Below, piece after piece: positions 33,424 through 41,352 of a stretch of DNA of 64,000 nt (position 1 is its first letter; every line of letters begins with the position of its first letter). Source of the DNA: JBBIWA01 sp037439425 (lineage in GTDB: Bacteria > Acidobacteriota > Blastocatellia > RBC074); NCBI GenBank assembly GCA_037439425.1, contig JBBIWA010000003.1, positions 139,419 to 203,418 on the forward strand, read 5' to 3'. Under the pieces are notes generated by a model. It had not been told where the DNA came from. It worked only from the letters and a program-made list of their open reading frames with translations, and made no database searches. The position numbers were made by a program, and so were the translations under genes.

Positions 33424-34383
33424 TTATGGCTGAAGAAGAACTTTCAAGACGCCGGGCTGCTGCGCTTGCTTTATGGCGGCGACGCCATCGGACAAAGGAA
33501 ATAAGTTGGCGATCAATGGCTCAACCTTTACCGCGCCGGTTTCAAGTAACTTGAGCGCTCGATTGAATCGCCCGCAACGCGAACCGAGCACGCTGATTTC
33601 ATCCACCACGATCCGCCAGGTATTCAAATTGACCTCACCGTGAAAGGTGGACTTGAGAATGATCGTGCCGCGTGGCCGCACCAGATCCAGCGCCAGATGC
33701 AGCCCGCTCGGCGCACCGCTCGCTTCAACGACGAAATCGAACCGCGCTGCCAGATCAATTTGCAGCGCGCTCAGTAGAGTAGTTTCAATCCCCGCTTCAG
33801 CCGCCAGGCGCAGCTTGTCCGCATGCTTGCCAATTAGCACCAACTCACATCCGGTCGTCTGAAGCAGGCGCCCAATCAATTGACCGAGTTTGCCATCACC
33901 GATCACAGCGACGCGATGCGCAGGCGTGATTTCGACTTGATCGAGAATCTCACAGGCCGCCGCCAGCGGTTCAGTAAACACTGCTTGGCAGTCGCTCACT
34001 GAGTCAGGCACAAGGAGCAGATTTTGCGGCGGCAGACTCAAGAATTCAGCGAATGCACCATCGCGGTTGTGGATGCCAAGCACAGTTCGACTCATACAGT
34101 GACGTGGATCGCCTGCGCGACATAACTCGCAATGGCCGCAACCAGCGTTGATCTCGCCCACTACTCTGCGCCCGATCTGTGTCTGGTCAGGTGAGTCTTC
34201 AACCACGCCCACGAATTCGTGGCCGAGCGTGCCCTGGAAATTCGCATAGCCGCGCACGATTTCCAGATCGGTGTTGCAGATCCCGGCTAGCAACACGCGC
34301 ACCAGCGCTTCGCCTGCGCGAGATGGGAGGGGTGTGTCTCGAGCTACTCGCAATTGACCGTTCTCAAAACGAAGCGCTCTCAT
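33424..34383 (-). CDS. Zinc-dependent alcohol dehydrogenase (MDR family)
   Basis: 319 residues, slightly short for the medium-chain family. The catalytic zinc region shows GICNTDLEIV and GHEFVGVVED; the structural zinc site has four Cys in CGHCELCRAGDPRHC (about 92-106). The Rossmann motif is VAVIGDGKLGQLIG, with QTTGCELVLIGK next. It probably oxidises an alcohol or polyol with NAD(P). The alpha/beta hydrolase follows by 3 nt. Upstream lies a 675-nt stretch rich in family A repeats. Confidence 0.93.
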   Translation of the reverse strand: MRALRFENGQLRVARDTPLPSRAGEALVRVLLAGICNTDLEIVRGYANFQGTLGHEFVGVVEDSPDQTQIGRRVVGEINAGCGHCELCRAGDPRHCMSRTVLGIHNRDGAFAEFLSLPPQNLLLVPDSVSDCQAVFTEPLAAACEILDQVEITPAHRVAVIGDGKLGQLIGRLLQTTGCELVLIGKHADKLRLAAEAGIETTLLSALQIDLAARFDFVVEASGAPSGLHLALDLVRPRGTIILKSTFHGEVNLNTWRIVVDEISVLGSRCGRFNRALKLLETGAVKVEPLIANLFPLSDGVAAIKQAQQPGVLKVLLQP

Positions 34384-34482
34384 ATCACCAACTGAGCTTG
34401 GTTAGATGATCCTTTGCCAGCACAGCAACATACTTTGAAATGAGATATTCTTTGGTAGACATTGCTTCTTCTGCGGAAAATC

Positions 34483-34640
34483 CCTGGGAGCGCACGCCGC
34501 TGGCGTACTCGTCTAGTTAAGAGTGAAAATCCTGCACGCTAGATCAGCGTGCTTGCCTGCGCGCAGCGCGCAAGCAGGCGTTCGTGAACTTTTCATCATT
34601 TCTCCCGCCTCGTCCGTGACGACATAAACGACTCCTGCGG
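34483..34640 (+). repeat. Family A palindromic repeat, copy 3 (degenerate right half), with tail
   Basis: It begins CCTGGGAGCGCACGC and contains GCACGC-tagatca-GCGTGC, but the right end is replaced by GCTTGCCTGCGCGC-type sequence. The tail (CTCCCGCCTCGTCCGTGACGACATAAA) leads directly into copy 4, giving a tandem spacing of 163 nt. Confidence 0.75.
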
Positions 34641-34645
34641 AAAAT

Positions 34646-34776
34646 CCTGGGTACGCACGCATCCTTGCGTGCTTGGCTTCGACGAGCGAGCTATTGTCAG
34701 AAAGCAGCACGCTCGCAAGCGTGCGTACCCAGGTTTTCATCATTTCTCCCGCCTCGTCCGTGACGACATGAAAAAG
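34646..34776 (+). repeat. Family A palindromic repeat, copy 4 (perfect 88-nt core) with tail
   Basis: CCTGGGTACGCACGC at 34646-34660 and GCGTGCGTACCCAGG at 34719-34733 are perfectly complementary. Internal hairpins are GCACGC-atcctt-GCGTGC and GCACGC-tcgcaa-GCGTGC. The tail contains TCGTC-CGT-GACGA. From 34777 to 35060 I see nothing further than a Lys/Arg-poor non-coding stretch. Confidence 0.85.
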
Positions 34777-35060
34777 ATCCGACCAACTTCAGCTTAAATC
34801 CACGCTTAAGGACGCGAAAAGGCAAGTGCGACCAATCAAGACAGGCCTTTGCGCTCTCTTGCCCTTTCACCTGTTGAGTGACAGGCGAAAGGGGGCTGCC
34901 TATGGCGGGAAGGCCAATGAATACTGATCGCAATCGCTTTCATCGTTACTCTTAGCCGTGGATTTGGGCTGAAGTCTGTCGAACATCACGCGCTGCGGTT
35001 TCATAGTTTCAGGGCGAGGCTCGCCTCATCAACGCCTCTGATACATCCAGCAATCTCTGC

Positions 35061-35879
35061 TTATTTGCTAAGCAGTCGCTTTGCCTTTTGCTGCGTCTCA
35101 CGATTCTCTTTTGCGCGCGCGGGATTGATCGGCATTTGCAATATCTCCTGAAGCTGGCGGCGAGCCTCTTCGCGCCGTCCGCTGTCAAAATAGGCTTCGG
35201 CCAGCGCCAGCTTTATCTCCATATTCTGCGGAGCGAGTCTCAAGCCTTGCTCAAGATAAGAGATGGCGCGTTTGAGGTTCCCGCCCAGCAAGCGTGGCAA
35301 CCGGCGATCTAACTCACCCAGCGCCAAATAGGCTCGGCCTTCTTCATACTCGGCGTTCAGACGTAGGACAGTTTCCATCTCGGCGCGGATATTCTTGACG
35401 GTCAGGAGTGCTTTGAAAGCACCTTTCACTTCGCCATAGCCGCCATAATTAGCTCCCAACCAGAAGTGCCCTTCCACCCCATTGGGTTGTTCGGCTACGG
35501 CGCGCTGGCCTGCGACGATGCCGCGCTCAAAATAACCCAGTTTCTCTTTCTTCGCCGCTTCATCGCCAACGTAGTAACAGGCTCGCGCGGCACGCCATAG
35601 CAAGTGGTAGTTCTTGGCATCCCTGCTCAGAGCTTGCTCAAGCAAAGCCAGCGCCTGGCGTTCAGCGGCAGAGTCAGCGCCATAAGAGAAGAGACGATCA
35701 GCTTCGCGGATAGCCTCGGCACTGGTAATGGCGGAATCGCTGCTGCGGTGCAGGCTGGCAATGCCCGACTTCTGCTGCGCCAGCGTGACAATCGAAGACC
35801 AACAGATGATAGCGGCTAGAAGAATGACCCATTGCATAGCCCTAAAGCTAGCAACCCATCGCGACTTTCGCAAGCTCAC
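35061..35879 (-). CDS. Secreted or periplasmic TPR-repeat protein
   Basis: 272 residues. A hydrophobic signal segment (about 16-34, WVILLAAIICWSSIVTLA) is followed by helical TPR-like repeats (about 50-265: LLEQALSRDAKNYHLLWRAA, LGELDRRLPRLLGGNLKRA, ISYLEQGLRLAPQNMEIKLA, EAYFDSGRREEARRQLQEI). It resembles the TPR region of eukaryote-type RMD-like and bacterial TRAP-T-associated proteins. The start could be GTG 35879 or the ATG at 35837; the latter leaves a cleaner signal peptide. It is divergent from the glycosyltransferase gene. The partner is unknown. Confidence 0.82.
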   Translation of the reverse strand: MSLRKSRWVASFRAMQWVILLAAIICWSSIVTLAQQKSGIASLHRSSDSAITSAEAIREADRLFSYGADSAAERQALALLEQALSRDAKNYHLLWRAARACYYVGDEAAKKEKLGYFERGIVAGQRAVAEQPNGVEGHFWLGANYGGYGEVKGAFKALLTVKNIRAEMETVLRLNAEYEEGRAYLALGELDRRLPRLLGGNLKRAISYLEQGLRLAPQNMEIKLALAEAYFDSGRREEARRQLQEILQMPINPARAKENRETQQKAKRLLSK

Positions 35880-36004
35880 AGAAACATTTGACCTTCATTC
35901 AGGTGAGGCAACTCCCAAGATGGCAATTTTCGTTCTGCAATGGTAAGCTTGCTAGCCGTAACCAACTCCTCATAACTTGAATCTGGACTTGCGGAGATTG
36001 GCAG

Positions 36005-37018
36005 ATGCGCTATTCGATTGTCGTGCCCTTTCATAACGAGGAGGAAAATATCCGGCCGCTTTACCATCGTCTGACTGCGGTGATGGAATCTCTCGCGGTT
36101 GATTACGAACTGATCTTTGTTGATGACGGCAGTAGCGATCGGACGCAGGTGATGGTCAAAGAGATTTCGCAACTGGACCCGCGCGTCATCGGCGTTCGCT
36201 TGCGGCGCAACTTCGGGCAAACGGCGGCTCTTTCGGCAGGCTTTGATCAGGCTTCAGGTGATGTGATCATTGCGATGGATGGCGATTTGCAGCATCAGCC
36301 GGAAGATATTCCACGCTTCATCGCCAAGATCGCAGAGGGTTATGACATCGTTAGCGGCTGGCGGCAAAATCGCCAGGATGGGTTTCGCCGCGCTTTCCCC
36401 TCCAGAGTGGCCAACAAGTTGATGGCGCGCGCTTCGGGCGTGCCGCTGCACGATTTCGGCACGACTTTCAAAGCCTATCGGCGCGAAGTGCTCGAGCGGA
36501 TTCCGCTTTACGGCCAAATGCATCGGTTCATCCCGGCGCTGGCTAGCATTGAAGGCGCGCTGATTACGGAAGTGCCTATCGAAGATCTCCCGCGCACTAG
36601 CGGGCGCTCACATTATGGGCTTTCGCGCACCTTCCGGGTGCTGTTTGATATTCTCACGATTCGATTTCTGCTCCGGTATTTTTCGCGCCCACTGCATTTC
36701 TTCGGCAGCATTGGTTTGACGATGATCTTGACGGCGCTGGCGCTGGCCAGCTGGCTGCTTTTCAAAAAGCTGATCCTTGGAGAAGACATCTTCCTGCAAC
36801 ACGGCGTGTTGCTGTTGTTTTGCGTGGTCACTTTTTTAGGCGGGATGCAATTTCTCGGTCTGGGCTTTCTGGGCGATCTCTTTGCTCGCCTTTACTACGC
36901 CCCCGAACGGCGTAGCATTTACAATGTGGCCCGCATCTATCGCACTGAATTGCCTGCTCCGACTTCAGACCTCAGAGCTCAGACTTCAGACTCTAAACAC
37001 CCCACTCCAGACTCTTAA
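36005..37018 (+). CDS. Family 2 glycosyltransferase, DPM1/GtrB-like
   Basis: 337 residues. The GT-A domain (1-220) shows VVPFHNEEENI, VDDGSSD (about 39-45), the DxD-like AMDGDLQHQPEDIP (about 90-103) and the acceptor loop R-R-A-F-P-S-R-V-A-N-K. Two C-terminal membrane helices (about 238-260 and 272-300) anchor it, as in enzymes that transfer sugars to polyprenyl phosphate. The last 20 residues (LPAPTSDLRAQTSD and onward) are encoded by a TCAGAC-type repeat and are not part of the family. GGAGATTGGCAG lies before the ATG. It is upstream of the isoprenoid genes. Confidence 0.9.
   Translation: MRYSIVVPFHNEEENIRPLYHRLTAVMESLAVDYELIFVDDGSSDRTQVMVKEISQLDPRVIGVRLRRNFGQTAALSAGFDQASGDVIIAMDGDLQHQPEDIPRFIAKIAEGYDIVSGWRQNRQDGFRRAFPSRVANKLMARASGVPLHDFGTTFKAYRREVLERIPLYGQMHRFIPALASIEGALITEVPIEDLPRTSGRSHYGLSRTFRVLFDILTIRFLLRYFSRPLHFFGSIGLTMILTALALASWLLFKKLILGEDIFLQHGVLLLFCVVTFLGGMQFLGLGFLGDLFARLYYAPERRSIYNVARIYRTELPAPTSDLRAQTSDSKHPTPDS
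36959..37015. repeat. TCAGACCTCAGACTTCAGAC-type repeat (family C) forming the glycosyltransferase C-terminus
   Basis: Overlapping CAGACTTCAGACCTCAGA units make up the last codons of the glycosyltransferase gene. Related units occur at 38265-38350 and briefly near 32749-32762. The repeat has extended the reading frame by roughly 18 residues of Ser/Thr/Asp/Pro. Confidence 0.65.
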
Positions 37019-37056
37019 AGTCTTGTTTGTGACCGCCTCGCGATCCAGGAAAGCTT

Positions 37057-37084
37057 TTCACATCTAGCTGAATCGGACTATAAT
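37057..37084 (+). promoter_or_regulatory. Strong sigma-70 promoter upstream of the IPP isomerase gene
   Basis: TTCACA (5 of 6) at 37057-37062, a 16-nt spacer, and a perfect TATAAT at 37079-37084. The start point would be near 37091, giving a leader of about 110 nt before the ATG at 37201. Confidence 0.7.
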
Positions 37085-37200
37085 TCATTTTCGCTTACTA
37101 CTGGCTCTCTACGAAGGAAGGCGCAAGATTGCCCAGACTAGCTAAAGTAGCTTAACGCATCTTTTCAGCAAGCCGACCGAACTGAAAGCCTCTGCACGCC

Positions 37201-38289
37201 ATGAGCACCGCTGCTGACATCGTCAATCGCAAACATAGCCACTTTGAGCTGTGTGCGCATCAAGACGTTGAATTCCGGCACAAGACTACTCTGTTTGAAG
37301 ATGTTGAGCTGGTGCACCAGCCGCTAACCGAAACCCTGTTGGACGCCATTAATTTGAGCGTAACGGTGCTGGGCAAACGGCTGGAGTTTCCGCTGATCAT
37401 CACGGGGATGACCGGCGGGACGCCGGAAGCAGGACGCTTCAATCGCGAAGTCGCAGCGCTGGCTGAGCGGATGGGGATTGGTTTTGGCGTCGGCTCGCAG
37501 CGCGTTATGCTGGCTCACCCCGAAGTCAAAGACACTTTTCAGGTACGCGATGTTGCGCCCCAGGTATTGCTTTTCGGCAACCTTGGCATAGCGCAAGCGC
37601 GCGAACTAAGCACCAGCCAGATCCAACAGCTCATCGAAGAGATCCAGGCCGATGCGATCTGTATTCACCTCAACACAGCGATGGAGATCATTCAGGAAAC
37701 AGGCGATCACGATTTTCGCGGCTCACTTGCGACCATCGCCCGGCTGGTGGATGAGTTGCCTTATCCAGTCGTAATCAAAGAGACCGGTTGTGGCTTTGCG
37801 CGCGAGACGGGCGCGCGGCTGGCCGATGTTGGGGTGAGATGGATTGATGTCTCTGGCGCGGGCGGGACTTCCTGGGTAGGAGTTGAGACGCTACGCAACA
37901 AGGCGCTGCGCCATCTGGGCGAAGCTTTTTGGGATTGGGGCATCCCGACAGCGGCAAGCGTTTGTGAGCTCGGCTCACTCGGTCTCAATCTAATCGCTTC
38001 GGGTGGAATGCGTACTGGGACCCAGGCAGCGAAGGCATTGGCACTCGGAGCACGGGCAGTCGGTGTGGCCTTGCCGGTCTTGCGGGCTTACGTTAACGGT
38101 GGTGTTGAGGCTGTGGAATCCTTTCTGCGCGAATTTTGCACTGAACTGCGCGTAGCGATGATGCTTTGCGGATGTGCGCGTGCAACTGACTTAACCCCTG
38201 ACCGCGTTGTCATCAGCGGGCGCTTGCTCGAATGGGTGAGGCAGCGAGGATTGCCAATCTCGCATTTCAGACTTCAGACGATATGTTGA
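37201..38289 (+). CDS. fni: Type 2 isopentenyl-diphosphate delta-isomerase
   Basis: 362 residues, the family length. This FMN- and NADPH-dependent enzyme interconverts IPP and DMAPP, the first committed step towards hopanoids, quinones and polyprenyl carriers. The signatures are NRKHSHFELC (R-K-x-x-H) at the start, the FMN-binding ITGMTGGTPEAGRFNREVA, GSQRVMLAHPEVKDTFQVR, VVIKETGCGFARE and GGMRTGTQAAKALALGARAV. The last few residues (HFRLQTIC) come from a family C repeat. The next gene overlaps or abuts the stop. Confidence 0.96.
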   Translation: MSTAADIVNRKHSHFELCAHQDVEFRHKTTLFEDVELVHQPLTETLLDAINLSVTVLGKRLEFPLIITGMTGGTPEAGRFNREVAALAERMGIGFGVGSQRVMLAHPEVKDTFQVRDVAPQVLLFGNLGIAQARELSTSQIQQLIEEIQADAICIHLNTAMEIIQETGDHDFRGSLATIARLVDELPYPVVIKETGCGFARETGARLADVGVRWIDVSGAGGTSWVGVETLRNKALRHLGEAFWDWGIPTAASVCELGSLGLNLIASGGMRTGTQAAKALALGARAVGVALPVLRAYVNGGVEAVESFLREFCTELRVAMMLCGCARATDLTPDRVVISGRLLEWVRQRGLPISHFRLQTIC

Positions 38290-38350
38290 GGCAGCACATA
38301 ACCGGAGATCCAGATTTCAGGCCTCAGCCCCCAGACCTTAGACTTCAGAG
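38265..38350. repeat. Family C (TCAGAC-type) repeat at the fni-hpnG junction
   Basis: TTTCAGACTTCAGACG at 38265-38280 and CAGATTTCAGGCCTCAG...CAGACCTTAGACTTCAGAG at 38312-38350. It supplies the last codons of the IPP isomerase and the first codons of the nucleosidase reading frame. Confidence 0.6.
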
Positions 38351-39341
38351 CACTGCTCATCTCTGCGTAGTGACTGCGGCTGAGATTGAGTTCAGGGCGG
38401 TAGCCGGATTACTCCTTAGAAAAGTCAAAAGTCAAAAAGGACTTCTCAGTCAATCCCTGGGAGCGAACGCCCCCGGCTTGCTCGGTGGGACTGAAAACCC
38501 TGCACGCCGGAAGCGTGCGCTCCCAGGTTTTCATTCTTTCTGGGCACCGCGTGAGCGGCCTGAAGAGTCCCTCAGCGAGGAAGGGATAAAACTATGTCGT
38601 GGGCAATGGGATGGGGCGCAGGTGACGGTGCTCCAATCTGGGATCGGCGCGCCCGGTTTCAGCCAGCGGCTGGCAGCCCATCTGGCGGCGACCCACTATG
38701 ATGCTCTACTGGTAGTTGGTCTGGCCGGGGGGCTTGACCCGAAGCTCAAAACTGGTGATGCTATCATCTACGATTGCTGTTTCAAGGCGCAAGCTGAGGA
38801 CCGAGGCGTAAACTCCAGAGAAAAGCCAACTCCGCGTGAAGAAAATGTGAGCATTGCGTGCGATGCTGGTTTGGCGGAGCAAATAGCCGAAGTCTTGCGT
38901 GATGGCGGGCTGCCCTGCGCTCGCGGGGCTGGAGTAACCGTTGGGTGTGCCATCACCGAAGCTGAAAGCAAGCTTGAGCTTGGCCAGCGCTACGGTGCAG
39001 TGGCAGTGGATATGGAAACTTATCAGGTGCTGGCTACCTGCGCGCAGTTCGGATTGCCGGCAGCGGCTTTGCGGGTTGTAGCTGATGAAGCTGGAAGCAA
39101 GCTACCGGATTTTAACCGCGGACTGAAGGCTGATGGCGGGATAAACCACTGGCGCATCTTATCTGCCTTGCTCGCCCGGCCTGCAAACTCGGTGCGCTTT
39201 TTCCACGATCTGAAACGGGCGATGCGCGCCTTAAAGCGAGCTACCAGCTCCGCACTCAGCGTGAAACTGCAGCATCGGAAACCACTGGCAGAGGAGAAGA
39301 GAGGGGCAAAAGCAACACTGGGCAGCGGTGGCAGCAGTTGA
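38283..39341 (+). CDS. hpnG: HpnG-like nucleosidase/phosphorylase with repeat-derived insertion
   Basis: 352 residues from ATG 38283 (an in-frame ATG at 38232 also exists; neither has a ribosome site). The core is a PNP/MTA-SAH nucleosidase fold: LCVVTAAEIEFRAV (about 28-41), then DALLVVGLAGGLDPKLKTGDAI and VAVDMETYQVLATCAQFGLPA with the catalytic Met-Glu-Thr. LPDFNRGLKADGGI and a basic C-terminus match the hopanoid-associated phosphorylase that removes adenine from adenosylhopane. Between the first two motifs lie about 55 extra residues encoded by a family A repeat (38456-38575). The neighbours fni and an HpnA-like gene support the pathway. Function is inferred; the insertion could impair it. 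Confidence 0.75.
   Translation: MLRQHITGDPDFRPQPPDLRLQSTAHLCVVTAAEIEFRAVAGLLLRKVKSQKGLLSQSLGANAPGLLGGTENPARRKRALPGFHSFWAPRERPEESLSEEGIKLCRGQWDGAQVTVLQSGIGAPGFSQRLAAHLAATHYDALLVVGLAGGLDPKLKTGDAIIYDCCFKAQAEDRGVNSREKPTPREENVSIACDAGLAEQIAEVLRDGGLPCARGAGVTVGCAITEAESKLELGQRYGAVAVDMETYQVLATCAQFGLPAAALRVVADEAGSKLPDFNRGLKADGGINHWRILSALLARPANSVRFFHDLKRAMRALKRATSSALSVKLQHRKPLAEEKRGAKATLGSGGSS
38456..38575 (+). repeat. Family A palindromic repeat, copy 5, in frame within the hpnG-like gene
   Basis: CCTGGGAGCGAACGC at 38456-38470 and GCGTGCGCTCCCAGG at 38513-38527 close a 72-nt core (16 nt shorter than the 88-nt copies). It is followed by a tail with GCCGC-like hairpin ACCGC-GTGA-GCGG(C). 72 is a multiple of 3, and no stop arises in the gene frame across the core and tail. 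Confidence 0.85.
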
Positions 39342-39470
39342 CAACTCGCGTCCGGCTCGTTACAGTTTCACACTTGAATTTTCTGACAAGGCCCCGGTGC
39401 TTGACTCTAGCCGTGGCCGATTTGGGTCATCTCCATCACCATCAGTAGAACGAATCAAGGAGAACAACAA

Positions 39471-39983
39471 ATGAGCAATACGGCACTCTCAACGGTAGAG
39501 AAAGAGCCAGCACAGCTTACGACCCCCGCGCAGATTGCGACCCAAGAAGGCATCTACAAGGTAGCTTCAGCCACGCTCACCTTTACTACCAGCGAGCGCC
39601 TCGAACTGAAAAGCATCACCAAAGAAGTCGCAGCAGTTGTCGAACAATCTCCGGTTCGTCACGGAATAGTGCACATCTCCTCGCTCCACACCACGGCCGG
39701 GGTACTGCTCAATGAGACACAGGGGGCATTGCTCTCTGATATCGCCTCACTCTATGAACAACTGATCCCCCGCGGGGTCTACTACAAACACAACGATCCT
39801 TTGCTCTCTGATTGTGATCGCAAGAATGCTGACTCTCACTTGCGCGCTGTGATGACTGGGTTGAGCCTTTCGATCCCGGTAGTTGATGGCAAGATGAAAC
39901 TGGGGACCTGGCAAAACCTGATCCTGGCCGAGTTCGACGGGCCGAATCATCGAAAAATTCATGTCCAGGTGATGGGAATCTAA
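39471..39983 (+). CDS. YjbQ/UPF0047-family protein
   Basis: 170 residues, slightly longer than the usual 135-140 because of about 25 extra N-terminal residues. The family motif is complete: GIVHISSLHTTAGVLLNE, HNDPLLSDCDRKNADSHLRA, and GTWQNLILAEFDGPNHRK near the C-terminus, which carry the His, Asp and Glu of the proposed metal site. Members have been reported with thiamine-phosphate synthase activity, but the physiological role is unclear. A perfect AAGGAG ribosome site lies 9 nt before the ATG. It sits between the hpnG- and hpnA-like genes. Confidence 0.93.
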   Translation: MSNTALSTVEKEPAQLTTPAQIATQEGIYKVASATLTFTTSERLELKSITKEVAAVVEQSPVRHGIVHISSLHTTAGVLLNETQGALLSDIASLYEQLIPRGVYYKHNDPLLSDCDRKNADSHLRAVMTGLSLSIPVVDGKMKLGTWQNLILAEFDGPNHRKIHVQVMGI

Positions 39984-39987
39984 ACGC

Positions 39988-40062
39988 GAGGATGAAGCTG
40001 GCAAGGAGGGAAGAAGATTGCCAACTTCCCCCCTCCATCCCTCGTCCTTCATCCTTCGCCTT
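39988..40062. repeat. Palindromic repeat of GGATGAAG/CTTCATCC type
   Basis: GAGGATGAAG...AGGAGGGAAG and CTTCCCCCCTCC...CCTTCATCC form an imperfect inverted repeat filling the 81-nt gap between the YjbQ-like gene and the hpnA-like gene. It resembles the purine/pyrimidine palindrome at 27968-28066 in design but not in sequence. Confidence 0.5.
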
Positions 40063-40064
40063 CC

Positions 40065-41051
40065 ATGCGAGCATTTGTCACAGGCGGTACGGGTTTCATC
40101 GGCGCTAATCTGGTGCGCGTCTTGCTCACCGATGGCTACGAAGTCAGAGCCCTAACCCGTCTTGGTAGCGATCTACGTAACTTAGCCGGATTGCCCGTTG
40201 AGCTGGTTACCGGCGATTTGAGTGACCCGCAGAAATTAGCCGAACAGATAGCGGGCTGCGAAGTGGTTTTCCACCTCGCAGCCCATTACTCCTTATGGGC
40301 GCGGGATCGGGAAGCGATCTACCGTGCCAATGTTGAAGGGACGAAGAACTTACTGGCAGCAGCTCGTTCAGCGCATATCAAACGGTTCATTCATACCAGT
40401 TCGGTTGCAGCCATCGGCGTCCCGCCACCGGGCACCCTAGGTACAGAAGAAACCACCACCACACTTGACGAGTTGGTGAGCGATTATAAGAAGTCGAAAT
40501 TCCTGGCCGAGCAGGCAGTACGCGAAGCGGCGCGCGCCGGTCTAGACGTGGTTATCGTCAACCCTTCAACACCCATCGGGCCTTACGATATAAAGCCTAC
40601 CCCTACAGGCGAAATCATCCTCCGTTTTCTCCAAGACCGGATGCCTGCCTATGTTCACACCGGCCTCAACCTGATTGCCGTCGAAGACGTGGCGCGCGGC
40701 CACATCTTAGCCTGGCAGAAGGGGCGCACGGGCGAACGCTACATCCTCGGCCATCGCAATCTCTCACTCAAAGAGATGCTGGAGATGCTGGCAGCTATTA
40801 CGGGCAAACGCGCACCGCGGTTGGCCCTTCCTCATTTCATCCCTCTGGCCATTGCTTACCTGGATGAGATGGTGCTGGCGCGCTATTTCGGCAAAGCGCC
40901 TCAGGTTTCATTCTACTCGGTGCAGATGTCACAGAAGGCGATGTATTACGATGCCTCGAAGGCCGTGCGCGAGCTGGGTCTGCCGCAAAGCTCGATTGAA
41001 GGAGCGCTGGAGAAGGCTGTGCAGTGGTTTAAGGCCAATGGTTATGTTTGA
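40065..41051 (+). CDS. hpnA: HpnA-like NAD-dependent sugar epimerase/dehydratase
   Basis: 328 residues, an extended short-chain dehydrogenase. The Rossmann motif FVTGGTGFIGANLVR is at 4-18, D63-type LVTGDLSDPQKL follows, and the active site has TSSVAAIGVP with Ser and DYKKSKFLAEQAV as the Y-x-x-x-K. VVIVNPSTPIGPYDIKPTPT is a hallmark of the hopanoid-associated HpnA group. The gene starts 3 nt after a palindromic repeat and has no clear ribosome site. Together with the hpnG-like and fni genes it points to hopanoid side-chain synthesis; squalene-hopene cyclase is not in the window. Confidence 0.82.
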   Translation: MRAFVTGGTGFIGANLVRVLLTDGYEVRALTRLGSDLRNLAGLPVELVTGDLSDPQKLAEQIAGCEVVFHLAAHYSLWARDREAIYRANVEGTKNLLAAARSAHIKRFIHTSSVAAIGVPPPGTLGTEETTTTLDELVSDYKKSKFLAEQAVREAARAGLDVVIVNPSTPIGPYDIKPTPTGEIILRFLQDRMPAYVHTGLNLIAVEDVARGHILAWQKGRTGERYILGHRNLSLKEMLEMLAAITGKRAPRLALPHFIPLAIAYLDEMVLARYFGKAPQVSFYSVQMSQKAMYYDASKAVRELGLPQSSIEGALEKAVQWFKANGYV

Positions 41052-41352
41052 GCCTCAGGCGATCAGAAGATGAGCCCAGTCATTACCGCTTGCGCCCCCC
41101 ATGGCTCAGCACTCCCAGAGGCTTTCTCGCCCCCTCATCCTCCTAAAACTGGCTCGGCCAGAATGGTGGCGGCGGGAACTATCTGTTGCGTGCCCTGCTC
41201 GGCTCTAAACCGCGAGACGCCCCTCCTGTAAAGCTCCGTCCTTATCAAGCCCATTCTGCCAGCAGATTCCTCCCAAACGAGTTTCAAGTTGAAGGCTAAC
41301 GGTCTAAAATGATGCGTGACCTGAGCCCAGACAAACCGAGTTTGAGACCGAT
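41052..41352. other. Intergenic region upstream of selB
   Basis: About 300 nt. I looked on both strands for a selenocysteine tRNA (long acceptor stem, UCA anticodon, long variable arm) and saw none. TAAAAT at 41305-41310 could be a -10 element, but no good -35 accompanies it. Confidence 0.4.

Noticed and set aside
34513..34933. Minus-strand frames (76 and 78 codons) between the dehydrogenase and TPR genes
   Set aside because: They translate family A repeat DNA; the shared residues between them are the repeat, not a protein family.
41052..41352. Possible tRNA-Sec upstream of selB
   Set aside because: No acceptor stem, TTCGA-type arm or TCA anticodon hairpin could be found on either strand.
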